5,774 nt of DNA, taken from assembly GCA_945864765.1 (NCBI GenBank), contig CAMBDR010000330.1, positions 1 to 5,774 on the forward strand, read 5' to 3'. Source of the DNA: Janthinobacterium lividum. Lineage in GTDB: Bacteria; Pseudomonadota; Gammaproteobacteria; Burkholderiales; Burkholderiaceae_D. Position numbers and translations under genes: made by a program. The first letter of the stretch is position 1; every line of letters starts with the position of its first letter. Below are positions 1 through 5,774 of the stretch, piece after piece. The notes beneath the pieces are model-generated. The model saw only the letters and a program-made list of their open reading frames with translations. It had not been told where the DNA came from and searched no databases.

Positions 1-3000
1 CGCCCGATCACGCCCCCCGCCCAAACAGAAGCCGGTATGGTGGGGCTGAGGCTGGAATTCAAGGGATTAAACACCGTGCCCCCATTATTGTCATCCCCCA
101 ATAAGGTGAAACTGGCCAGCGTGGCGTAACCGGATTTATAACGGCCAAGCAACACATTATTGCTGCTATAGGCGCTAACGGACAGCGCTTCGCCCAAAGC
201 AGTGTGCCCCATATACGCAAAACCCGGGCAAAGCGTATCCAGTGCCGCTGAAACCGCGTAATGATCGGGATAAAACCGTCCAAATAAGGCGGTATTGCTT
301 TGATTGGCAATGGTGCAGCCAAATTTACCGCTACCGTTGGCGGTATTGCTGCTGCTACCCACCACACAATCCCCATTTAATTGATCCACATTGGTATACA
401 GCGTATCGGCCACGCCGCCCGCCAGAATACCAAAATTACCCACCTCGTCATAGCGAATCGCCGCATTCGTGGCGCTACCGCTGGCAATCGTGGCGACACC
501 GATCGGCAGGGGCGTAATCGCCGAGGCCAGATTCAAAGCCGAACTATAATCGGTGGTGGTCGGGGGCAGATGCAAGTGTGTATAGATTTTTTGCCCCGCC
601 AGGGAATTATCAATCAAAGGCGTACCATCGTAACCGGCCACTGCGGTGCTGGTCAGCGTGAAGTTCGACCCGGCTTGCAATTTGGGCGTACCGCTTTGGG
701 CGGTATTGGTCATAGTCGAACTCACCGTAAAACCAGTCGGACGAATCGCAAAATTATCGGTGGAACAAGCCGTGCTGCTGCTACCGCATACCCCGGCACT
801 GCAAGTAAAACGCACCCGAACGTCGCGCCAGGCACTGTAATTCGGGCTGACGCTACTCAATGCGGTGCTGCTCACACTCACCCCAGCACTCGGGCCATAA
901 CCGCTTGTATAGCTGACACTGCCCAGGGGAATGACGGCAGTTTGACTGGCGGGACAATTATTGCTACCCAATGCCACTCCAATTTGGCTATTGGCCAGTA
1001 AATCGACGGTCACGCTGCCGTTAAACGTGGTTTCCAGCGTACCGTCGCTCTTCAATTTCACCACATCGAGCTTAAATGCCGTGTCCGCCAGTTTGGTGAA
1101 CAACTGCGCATACGTATTGGCCGAGCTACTGGGCACGCAACGCGGCGAAGTCAGCTCGCAGGCGTTGAAGCGATTGGTGGTGCAGGCACTGATCACCAGA
1201 GCCTGGTCCTCACTCTCCACAAACTGGCCGTCGGTAACATTGATATTGACCGAAGCCGCCGTGGTATGGGTTAAAGAAAAGACCGCCTGATATTCGCCAT
1301 TGAACAAATAGGTGGCCGTGCCATCATCGGCCGTACCATTATTGAGCACGCCATAACCGCTCACCAGGGTCCAATCGCCTTTGCCAGTGGAAGTGGTGAG
1401 TGTGATCGAGGTGGTGTTATTGGGCATGGTAATATTTCCATGCGCGCTGTTGTGCGCGCTAAGGGTCACCGTGCTGGGTTGACAAGTGAAGCCGGTGCCT
1501 GAATGCGAAATCGCATAATGGTTCAAACAACCGGATGAACCTTGCGCAAAATCGCGCAACACCAGGGCCGACCCGCCTTCATAGTTATAGATGCGAAATT
1601 CATCAATTGCGCCATCGGCCGAGCGCCCGGTGCCACTGGTTTCAATAAGACTGCTGCGGTTATCACCAACATACAACGTACCAATTTGACTCGATATGAC
1701 GTTGCTGGTGGTAAACGCCAGTTCGGTCAACAACACGCCATCCAGATAAATGCGCAAATGGTCGCTGTTGGATGCCGCCAACAAATTAAAATTCCAGCTC
1801 ACCGCAATATGCTTCCAGGTATTGGCGGCCACCGTATTGGCACTGGTTAAGGCAGTACGCTGGGTGCCGCCGCTATCCTCCACCACAAAACGTAAAGCGC
1901 CCGAACTCAGGCGGGTTAAAAAGAACCATTGCCCATTGACCACAGTCGCATCCAGTAATTGCGCCGCTTTGGTGCTATTGGCAGTCCACGAACTATTGGC
2001 GCGATACCAAAACGTGATGGTTCCGGCATTGCCTACCGTGGTGGGAATAGTAATGCCGGTATCAATTGCTTCAATCGTCCCGGAATTGGAATTGTTTGGT
2101 ATATCCGCCGCCCGGCACACCCGGCCACTGGCAATGGTTTGCGCACCGCCCAGACGGGTGGCATGGCGGCTATTACCACTGGTATCGAGCACCTGGCCCG
2201 AAGCAGTCGTCCAACTGCTTTGCTCCATGCGGTATTCGGCCACGGGCGCGGGAATAAAAAATTTGAGCGCCGTATTGGCGATGGGAAAGCCAATTTGCGG
2301 GGTATCGTAATCGGTACTGTCCACTTGCCAACCCACCTGCCCCAAGGCCGCCGATGGGCCGGCGGTGAACGTACCATATTGATAGATAAATTCGCCATTT
2401 TCCTGCAAAATCACTTGCAGATTATAATTTCCGATCGGATTACTGCCCGTAGTCCACTCTGGCACATTATTCCATGTCACCACAAAGCTGCGATTGGGTG
2501 CAGTGCCTATGGTGGCATAGCTGATAAAACACGTGACGCTACTCAGACAAGGGGTGTTATAGCTGGGTACATCGACTTTATTGGTGGGGTCCAAATCATT
2601 ACCATAAATGCGCATCGTGTAATTTAAAGTTGTGTTAGGGTAGGGCAAAACCTGTACCGGGCTACCATAACTACAGGTCGTGTTATTGTTAAACTGGAGC
2701 CGCCCATTGGTCATGATGCGTAGCGTACTAAATGCCGTGCCAGCGTAGGTGAAATTAAAGCCAATCGGAATCGCATCGCTCAAGGTATCATCCAAAATCG
2801 GTACGGTGGTGCCGCAACCGGTCGAGGAGTTGAATCGATATGGGCTGGTGTTATAGCCGACTTTGGTATGGCTGGTGGCATCGATCCAACTGAAGGTGGT
2901 GGCCGTACTGGCGTAGGTGACCGCGTGCGCTGGCGCAGCGACTGACAAAAGGAGACAACCGAACAGGCAACCGAGCAGGCAAGTGAGCGCGTTCAGCCAG

Positions 3001-3041
3001 CCCGGCTTTGTCAGAACGTGTCCTGTCAGGGTTCTCATCAT
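1..3041 (-). CDS. mshQ: MshQ-type large exported adhesin-like protein, 3' end missing
   Basis: This is one reading frame, open for all 1013 codons from the ATG at 3041 to the window edge; the C-terminus lies outside. The start is one base past the mshP stop, with GTGGAG seven bases upstream; a second ATG follows at once. Residues 1-40 form a Sec signal peptide (R3, K12, hydrophobic 15-36, likely cut after AHA40). Residues about 41-265 are a beta-rich, nidogen-like region (TNGRLQFN 111-118, GNDLDP 147-152, FVVTW 186-190, NGEF 215-218). Residues about 268-490 look like a laminin-G/concanavalin-type jellyroll (AEYRMEQ, WKHIAVSW 409-416, LRIYLDG 429-435, IDEFRIYN 479-486). Residues about 505-620 resemble the Ig-like segment of MshQ proteins (HYAISHSGTG, KGDW 554-557). 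The MshQ/DUF6701-type part carries FNACE 625-629, DNFAIRP 762-768 and GRFYPDHY 921-928. The mature part has about 17 cysteines, implying disulphides in the periplasm or outside. The family assignment is strong; the adhesin role is inferred. Confidence 0.88.
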   Translation of the reverse strand, partial: MMRTLTGHVLTKPGWLNALTCLLGCLFGCLLLSVAAPAHAVTYASTATTFSWIDATSHTKVGYNTSPYRFNSSTGCGTTVPILDDTLSDAIPIGFNFTYAGTAFSTLRIMTNGRLQFNNNTTCSYGSPVQVLPYPNTTLNYTMRIYGNDLDPTNKVDVPSYNTPCLSSVTCFISYATIGTAPNRSFVVTWNNVPEWTTGSNPIGNYNLQVILQENGEFIYQYGTFTAGPSAALGQVGWQVDSTDYDTPQIGFPIANTALKFFIPAPVAEYRMEQSSWTTASGQVLDTSGNSRHATRLGGAQTIASGRVCRAADIPNNSNSGTIEAIDTGITIPTTVGNAGTITFWYRANSSWTANSTKAAQLLDATVVNGQWFFLTRLSSGALRFVVEDSGGTQRTALTSANTVAANTWKHIAVSWNFNLLAASNSDHLRIYLDGVLLTELAFTTSNVISSQIGTLYVGDNRSSLIETSGTGRSADGAIDEFRIYNYEGGSALVLRDFAQGSSGCLNHYAISHSGTGFTCQPSTVTLSAHNSAHGNITMPNNTTSITLTTSTGKGDWTLVSGYGVLNNGTADDGTATYLFNGEYQAVFSLTHTTAASVNINVTDGQFVESEDQALVISACTTNRFNACELTSPRCVPSSSANTYAQLFTKLADTAFKLDVVKLKSDGTLETTFNGSVTVDLLANSQIGVALGSNNCPASQTAVIPLGSVSYTSGYGPSAGVSVSSTALSSVSPNYSAWRDVRVRFTCSAGVCGSSSTACSTDNFAIRPTGFTVSSTMTNTAQSGTPKLQAGSNFTLTSTAVAGYDGTPLIDNSLAGQKIYTHLHLPPTTTDYSSALNLASAITPLPIGVATIASGSATNAAIRYDEVGNFGILAGGVADTLYTNVDQLNGDCVVGSSSNTANGSGKFGCTIANQSNTALFGRFYPDHYAVSAALDTLCPGFAYMGHTALGEALSVSAYSSNNVLLGRYKSGYATLASFTLLGDDNNGGTVFNPLNSSLSPTIPASVWAGGVIG
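2958..2981. repeat. 12-base tandem duplication inside the MshQ signal peptide
   Basis: Two adjoining 12-base units (2958-2969 and 2970-2981) differ at one base. In the mshQ frame they lie in the hydrophobic core of the signal peptide and, with the following four codons, give CLLG CLFG CLLL at residues 21-32. The repeat keeps the frame. Confidence 0.7.
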
Positions 3042-3042
3042 G

Positions 3043-3504
3043 TTAAAACTCCACTTGCAGCGTGCGTTGCACATAATCCGGGTTGGCCGTTTGATTGGGG
3101 CAAGCCGAAGCAAACGGTTGATTACATGCAATCGAGGTCAATTGCCAGCGCTTCAAAGTGCCCGGCCCGTTGGTTAGCGTACACGATACCGTCACCGTAA
3201 AGCCCGACAAACTGCTGCCACTGGGCAAAGCGAAGCTGCTGGTCGCAAAGCAGACAGGTGACGCTGGCTGCAATTGGCGGTACAAACCCCATTCTATCCC
3301 GGCCCGTGCCGCCTGATAGGCACGCACCCCCTGCACATCGAGCGCGGAACTGGCTTGATGAGTGCCCACCACGCTAACAATGGCCGCCGACAATAGCGCC
3401 AGCACCACCAGCAAAAATATCGCCCCCACCAGACTAAATCCGCTGGCAGCAGATGGGGCAATGCGGGGCGGGAAGGTGCGTGGCATATTCATGGGCATTT
3501 TCAT
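3043..3504 (-). CDS. mshP: MshP-type minor pilin
   Basis: The product has 153 residues and is a small type IV pilin-like protein. The prepilin site is G22|F23, followed by the hydrophobic helix FSLVGAIFLLVVLALL. Mature position 5 is glycine, not the usual glutamate, a trait shared with GspK-like tip pseudopilins and seen among MshP/PilX-like proteins. The segment RAGIEWGLYR after the helix is typical of MshP. Four cysteines in the C-terminal half probably form disulphides. The ATG at 3504 overlaps the mshO stop in an ATGA, and no good Shine-Dalgarno sequence precedes it, so translation is probably coupled to mshO. Three more in-frame ATGs follow at codons 3, 5 and 7, so the exact start is uncertain; the leader is 16 to 22 residues and rich in Met and Pro. 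The protein is expected in the inner membrane until it is built into the pilus. Confidence 0.87.
   Translation of the reverse strand: MKMPMNMPRTFPPRIAPSAASGFSLVGAIFLLVVLALLSAAIVSVVGTHQASSALDVQGVRAYQAARAGIEWGLYRQLQPASPVCFATSSFALPSGSSLSGFTVTVSCTLTNGPGTLKRWQLTSIACNQPFASACPNQTANPDYVQRTLQVEF
3049..3054 (-). promoter_or_regulatory. Shine-Dalgarno sequence for mshQ
   Basis: GTGGAG lies within the last codons of mshP, seven bases before ATG 3041 and ten before the second ATG at 3038. It supports a start at this ATG pair, directly after the mshP stop, and fits the Sec signal peptide that begins there. Confidence 0.55.
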
Positions 3505-4415
3505 GGCGCATTATCAATATGAACCGATTGCTGGAGGGTCAGGGTTTCGTTAACCAAATCCAGGTCCGCTTTACCTGAATTAAAGGTAATCAATAAATTC
3601 ACGAGGCCGCGTTGCACATTGGGCAGACTGGAAAAAGAAAACACGCAACTCTTCACGCGGTCAGCCACCCGCGCCTGCACGGGTGCCGTTGCCAGTGGTG
3701 CTGCGCTGGCATTAATTGGTTGGCTGGCTTGAATGGGATAGCCGGAATAACGGACCAATTGGCCATTCGTGCCGCCGTTGCAATAATAGGTGACGGGCGT
3801 GGTGACCACCTGAAAACGGCTGGTGGGGGAGGGAAACGACGCCGCCTCCGTGGTTAAATTTTGATTTCTGAAGGGATTATCAGCCATGGTAACGGTGTTG
3901 CCGACGAGGCTAACCACGGTGGCGCGATTACAAATTCGATTCGGAGCCTCGCCCCGGCAATCATACGCATCGGCCGGATAAAACCCCGGCCCCAGGTTAT
4001 AGACGACGATATAATCCCCGCCCGCAATGGCCTGGCGGCCCGTCGGCACATTACCCACAATATCAAATACCAGCGGGTTGCCGCTGGTGCCGCTAAAACT
4101 GAGTACATTGCCGCCCAATTCATCTTCTTCGGCCAAATACCGACCGCCCGTTTTGGTGAGTAAGAATTCGAGATATTTGCCATCACCCGACAAACGCACA
4201 CTATTGGGCAAGGCCAGGCGTAAATCGCGTGTCATGCGGCGCAAACTGGTATCGGCCAGGTCAGACAATTCGGCACGCGCCACATTATCGACGTAAGATT
4301 GAATCGGCACCCGGATAAATAAGGCGACCATGCCAGCAATAATGCCAGTAATCACCATTACGGTGATGAGTTCGATCAAGGTGAAACCTTGCTGCGTAGA
4401 CCGGGCGATGGGCAT
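3501..4415 (-). CDS. mshO: MshO-type minor pilin
   Basis: The product has 304 residues from the preferred start and is a type IV minor pilin. A 10-residue leader ends in QQG, cut before FTLIELITVMVITGI, with the conserved glutamate at mature position 5. After the helix comes a long amphipathic stretch with RAELSDLADTSLRRMTRDLR and ALPNSVR, which is characteristic of MshO. Cysteines occur as a pair in DCRGEAPNRIC and as two more near the C-terminus (YYC and SCVF), suggesting two disulphides. I chose ATG 4415 because GAGGTG lies seven bases upstream. The alternative ATG at 4430, which makes an ATGA overlap with the mshD stop, would add five residues but has no visible ribosome site. The 3' end overlaps mshP by four bases. 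The size is large for a pilin, as expected for MshO, a probable pilus-initiation or tip-complex subunit. Confidence 0.9.
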   Translation of the reverse strand: MPIARSTQQGFTLIELITVMVITGIIAGMVALFIRVPIQSYVDNVARAELSDLADTSLRRMTRDLRLALPNSVRLSGDGKYLEFLLTKTGGRYLAEEDELGGNVLSFSGTSGNPLVFDIVGNVPTGRQAIAGGDYIVVYNLGPGFYPADAYDCRGEAPNRICNRATVVSLVGNTVTMADNPFRNQNLTTEAASFPSPTSRFQVVTTPVTYYCNGGTNGQLVRYSGYPIQASQPINASAAPLATAPVQARVADRVKSCVFSFSSLPNVQRGLVNLLITFNSGKADLDLVNETLTLQQSVHIDNAP

Positions 4416-4422
4416 AGTGGCG

Positions 4423-4428
4423 CACCTC
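4423..4428 (-). promoter_or_regulatory. Shine-Dalgarno sequence for mshO
   Basis: GAGGTG on the minus strand overlaps the mshD stop codon and sits seven bases before ATG 4415. It falls inside the first codons that the alternative ATG at 4430 would use, so it supports 4415 as the real mshO start. It is the best ribosome site seen in the mshC-mshQ block. Confidence 0.6.
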
Positions 4429-5041
4429 ATGGCAGTGCACTGGGCGCATAGCGGGTGCGGTAGCCGTCCAGCACCAGCGGGTTCACGCTATTGGGGTAAC
4501 TCACACTCACGGTAATGCGTAGCACCTTGGCGTTGGCTGCAGTGGCATCGACCGGCGTAATCACCGCGCCAGTCGGGCCAAGATTGGCGTCCGTCGAAAT
4601 GCTGACGGTCGCCGTATAACCACTGGGAAAGCTAAACCCGGCGGCGTCAGTGGTATAAGTGGTGGGCGTACCATAGGCACTAACGTAATCATTGACATTA
4701 TCAAACGGACGCCCCACCCCGCCCGCTTCCTGGCCCACAACTTCGGGCAAGGAGGCACAACCGGCCGGACTGGCTGCCGTTTCGGCATTGGCATCATTGG
4801 GATCACACCAGGTAAATCGGGCCAAATTAATTTCTTCCAGCAAGCCTTCGGCAATGGCCAGGGCCTGTTTGCGCAATTGCGGGTCGGCACTCATCAAATT
4901 GGCACGCGCCTGCACGGTTAAAATCGCCACCAGCGCAATGCCAACGATCACAATCGTGATCAATAATTCGATCAGGCCAAAGCCCGACAGCCTTGGGCGG
5001 GGCTTAAGAGGGGGTTTAGGTGCGAATTCAGGAGTGAACAT
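4427..5041 (-). CDS. mshD: MshD-type minor pilin
   Basis: The product has 204 residues from ATG 5041. The prepilin cut is G20|F21, followed by FGLIELLITIVIVGIALVAI with glutamate at mature position 5. The next segment, SADPQLRKQALAIAEGLLEEI, and the WCDPNDAN motif are typical of MshD proteins. The leader is long, basic and proline-rich (APKPPLKPRPR). ATG 5041 overlaps the end of mshC by 14 bases; its Shine-Dalgarno match is weak, which fits translational coupling. An upstream ATG at 5083 would extend the overlap to 56 bases and the leader to 34 residues, which is less likely. The stop at 4429-4427 is inside the mshO start region. The expected role is an inner-membrane minor subunit of the MSHA pilus tip or priming complex. 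Confidence 0.88.
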   Translation of the reverse strand: MFTPEFAPKPPLKPRPRLSGFGLIELLITIVIVGIALVAILTVQARANLMSADPQLRKQALAIAEGLLEEINLARFTWCDPNDANAETAASPAGCASLPEVVGQEAGGVGRPFDNVNDYVSAYGTPTTYTTDAAGFSFPSGYTATVSISTDANLGPTGAVITPVDATAANAKVLRITVSVSYPNSVNPLVLDGYRTRYAPSALP

Positions 5042-5612
5042 ACCCGGTTTCCGGTTCGATATAAATATCGTGATTGCCGCCATCGCCCGTAATACGGATC
5101 AAAAAAAGGGTAAAGGTAGAAACAGGCGTGGGGCTAATATCATTTGATGCGAACGGCATGCCTTGCCCATCGAAATAAAAATAGCCATAGGTAACGGGCG
5201 AGGCGGGAAGATTCAGCGAGCTGGTGTAGGATAATTCCGCTGGCACGCCTTCGCAATACCAGGTGGTGGTATTAGCGCACGTGGCCAGCGTTTCAACACT
5301 GCCGGAATTATTCAGGCCCGGCGGTATGACCTGGTTGTCCAGCGTGCAACTACCATTTGCCGGATAGGGCGCAAAACATAAGGCCACGCTTTTACCGGCA
5401 TCGAGCCGCACATACACCGGGCGATTTTGCGCAATCGCCAGCTTTTGCCCATAACGCAACATGGACAGGGTTCGATCAGAAAAAGCGCGCGCATTAAAAC
5501 TGTTCGTCTCAAAAAACCGCGATACCGCAAACGCCGACAAAACCCCGATCAAGACCATGACCGTGATCAATTCGACCATGGTAAAACCCGCAGCACGCGC
5601 TCTGTTCAACAT
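5028..5612 (-). CDS. mshC: MshC-type minor pilin
   Basis: The product has 194 residues and is a GspH/MshC-like minor pilin. The leader is nine residues (MLNRARAAG) and is cut before FTMVELITVMVLIGVLSAFAV, with glutamate at mature position 5. Downstream, FNARAFSDRTLSMLRYGQKLAIAQNRPVYV matches the helix and first strand of MshC-type pilins. Two cysteine pairs (ALC/GSC and ATC/WYC) could make disulphides, and the end GDGGNHDIYIEPETGYVHS is typical. ATG 5612 is preferred because GTAGAG lies six bases upstream; a TTG at 5633 is in frame but would only lengthen the leader. It is the first gene after the 104-base gap and overlaps mshD by 14 bases. The protein probably acts in the inner-membrane pilus initiation complex. 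The symbol rests on motif style plus position between a pilin and mshD. Confidence 0.86.
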   Translation of the reverse strand: MLNRARAAGFTMVELITVMVLIGVLSAFAVSRFFETNSFNARAFSDRTLSMLRYGQKLAIAQNRPVYVRLDAGKSVALCFAPYPANGSCTLDNQVIPPGLNNSGSVETLATCANTTTWYCEGVPAELSYTSSLNLPASPVTYGYFYFDGQGMPFASNDISPTPVSTFTLFLIRITGDGGNHDIYIEPETGYVHS

Positions 5613-5660
5613 AAGCCACTCTACCCAAACCAAGCCAGCACCTGTTGCCAGCCAAAGGGC

Positions 5661-5681
5661 GGATCAAAAACACACTGATCC
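5661..5681 (-). promoter_or_regulatory. Short hairpin in the pilin-mshC gap, possible attenuator or mRNA end stabiliser
   Basis: The sequence has a perfect 6-base inverted repeat, GGATCA and TGATCC, separated by nine bases; one further G-U pair is possible in RNA. It lies 36 bases after the pilin stop and about 50 bases before mshC. No T-run follows it, so it is not a classical intrinsic terminator. It could limit read-through or protect the 3' end of the pilin message, which would keep the minor pilins below the major one. The function is inferred. The rest of the gap (5613-5716) shows no convincing sigma-70 promoter. Confidence 0.35.
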
Positions 5682-5716
5682 AAACCACTAACGGTATCAG
5701 CACATCAGCAAACGTC

Positions 5717-5774
5717 TTAGCAATCAATGCCTATTGTCACGACCGGTGCCGCAGTCGCATTCGCAGGTTCGGTA
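5717..5774 (-). CDS. C-terminal tail of an upstream pilin, probably MshA-like (5' end missing)
   Basis: Reading in from the right edge on the minus strand, one frame gives 18 codons ending APVVTIGIDC and a TAA at 5719-5717. A Thr/Ala/Pro-rich tail ending in cysteine one base-triplet before the stop resembles the C-terminal disulphide region of type IVa major pilins. In msh operons the gene just before mshC is the major pilin mshA (with mshB before it), so this is probably the end of that gene. The fragment is too short to prove the family or to tell mshA from mshB, so no symbol is given. Confidence 0.55.
   Translation of the reverse strand, partial: TEPANATAAPVVTIGIDC

Noticed and set aside
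288..350. Repeated 12-mer ggcggtattgct (288-299 and 339-350)
   Set aside because: It encodes the same short SNTA string in the Ser/Asn/Thr-rich MshQ body 17 codons apart. It is not part of a larger repeat and is explained by biased composition.
381..1001. Plus-strand open frame of 206 codons
   Set aside because: It lies wholly antisense to mshQ, has a composition unlike a folded protein, no ribosome site and no recognisable motif. The minus-strand frame carries the MshQ family signatures.
1959..2627. Plus-strand open frame of 222 codons
   Set aside because: It is antisense to the N-terminal and LamG-like parts of mshQ. The sequence is low-complexity in character and shows no domain; it is a shadow of the codon use on the other strand.
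3854..4201. Minus-strand frame of 115 codons inside mshO, and similar frames inside mshD and mshC
   Set aside because: These are alternative frames of well-supported pilin genes, rich in Trp, Arg and Pro and without motifs.
5661..5681. Hairpin read as a Rho-independent terminator
   Set aside because: The stem is only six bases and no T-run follows on either strand, so I list it only as a possible regulatory hairpin.
5509..5727. Minus-strand frame of 72 codons across the gap, beginning with a hydrophobic stretch (LIPLVVWISVFLI)
   Set aside because: It could look like a small membrane protein, but it starts at a TTG with no clear ribosome site, overlaps the pilin stop and more than 100 bases of mshC in another frame, and its second half is Cys/Gly/His-rich and not protein-like.

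Overview
All recognisable genes in this window lie on the minus strand. They form one compact block that matches the minor-pilin end of an MSHA-type (mannose-sensitive haemagglutinin) type IV pilus structural operon. In transcription order, from high to low coordinates, they are: the C-terminal tail of an upstream pilin (probably mshA-like), mshC, mshD, mshO, mshP, and a very large mshQ-type gene that runs off the left edge. This order is the one described for the msh structural operon of Vibrio and relatives. The style of the proteins (for example the RAGIEWGLYR segment in MshP, and the FNACE and DNFAIRP segments in MshQ) together with moderate base composition suggests a Gram-negative proteobacterium, most likely a betaproteobacterium. 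That placement is inference; no rRNA or other marker is present.

Layout. Positions 5774-5717 hold the last 18 codons and stop of a pilin-like protein ending in cysteine. Positions 5716-5613 are a 104-base gap with a short hairpin and small direct repeats but no convincing promoter. From mshC to mshQ there is essentially no non-coding DNA: mshC/mshD overlap by 14 bases, the mshD stop overlaps the mshO start region, mshO/mshP overlap in an ATGA, and the mshP stop is one base from the mshQ start. Positions 3041-1 are a single uninterrupted reading frame of 1013 codons with no stop inside the window; the gene is incomplete.

How the parts fit. MshC, MshD, MshO and MshP each begin with a class III (prepilin) signal: a short leader, a glycine, then Phe and a hydrophobic helix. 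They are expected to be cut by the prepilin peptidase and inserted in the inner membrane, where they prime or cap the pilus. MshP lacks the usual glutamate at mature position 5, as GspK-type tip subunits do. MshQ instead has a Sec-type signal peptide and a large extracellular beta-rich, Ser/Thr/Asn-rich body with a laminin-G-like lectin fold. It is the best candidate for a surface or tip adhesin carried by the pilus. That role is an inference from domain content and gene order.

No mobile element, RNA gene or CRISPR array was seen, and no wholly new system. The points most worth a second look are the MshP/MshQ pairing, the hairpin before mshC, and the internally repeated signal peptide of MshQ.
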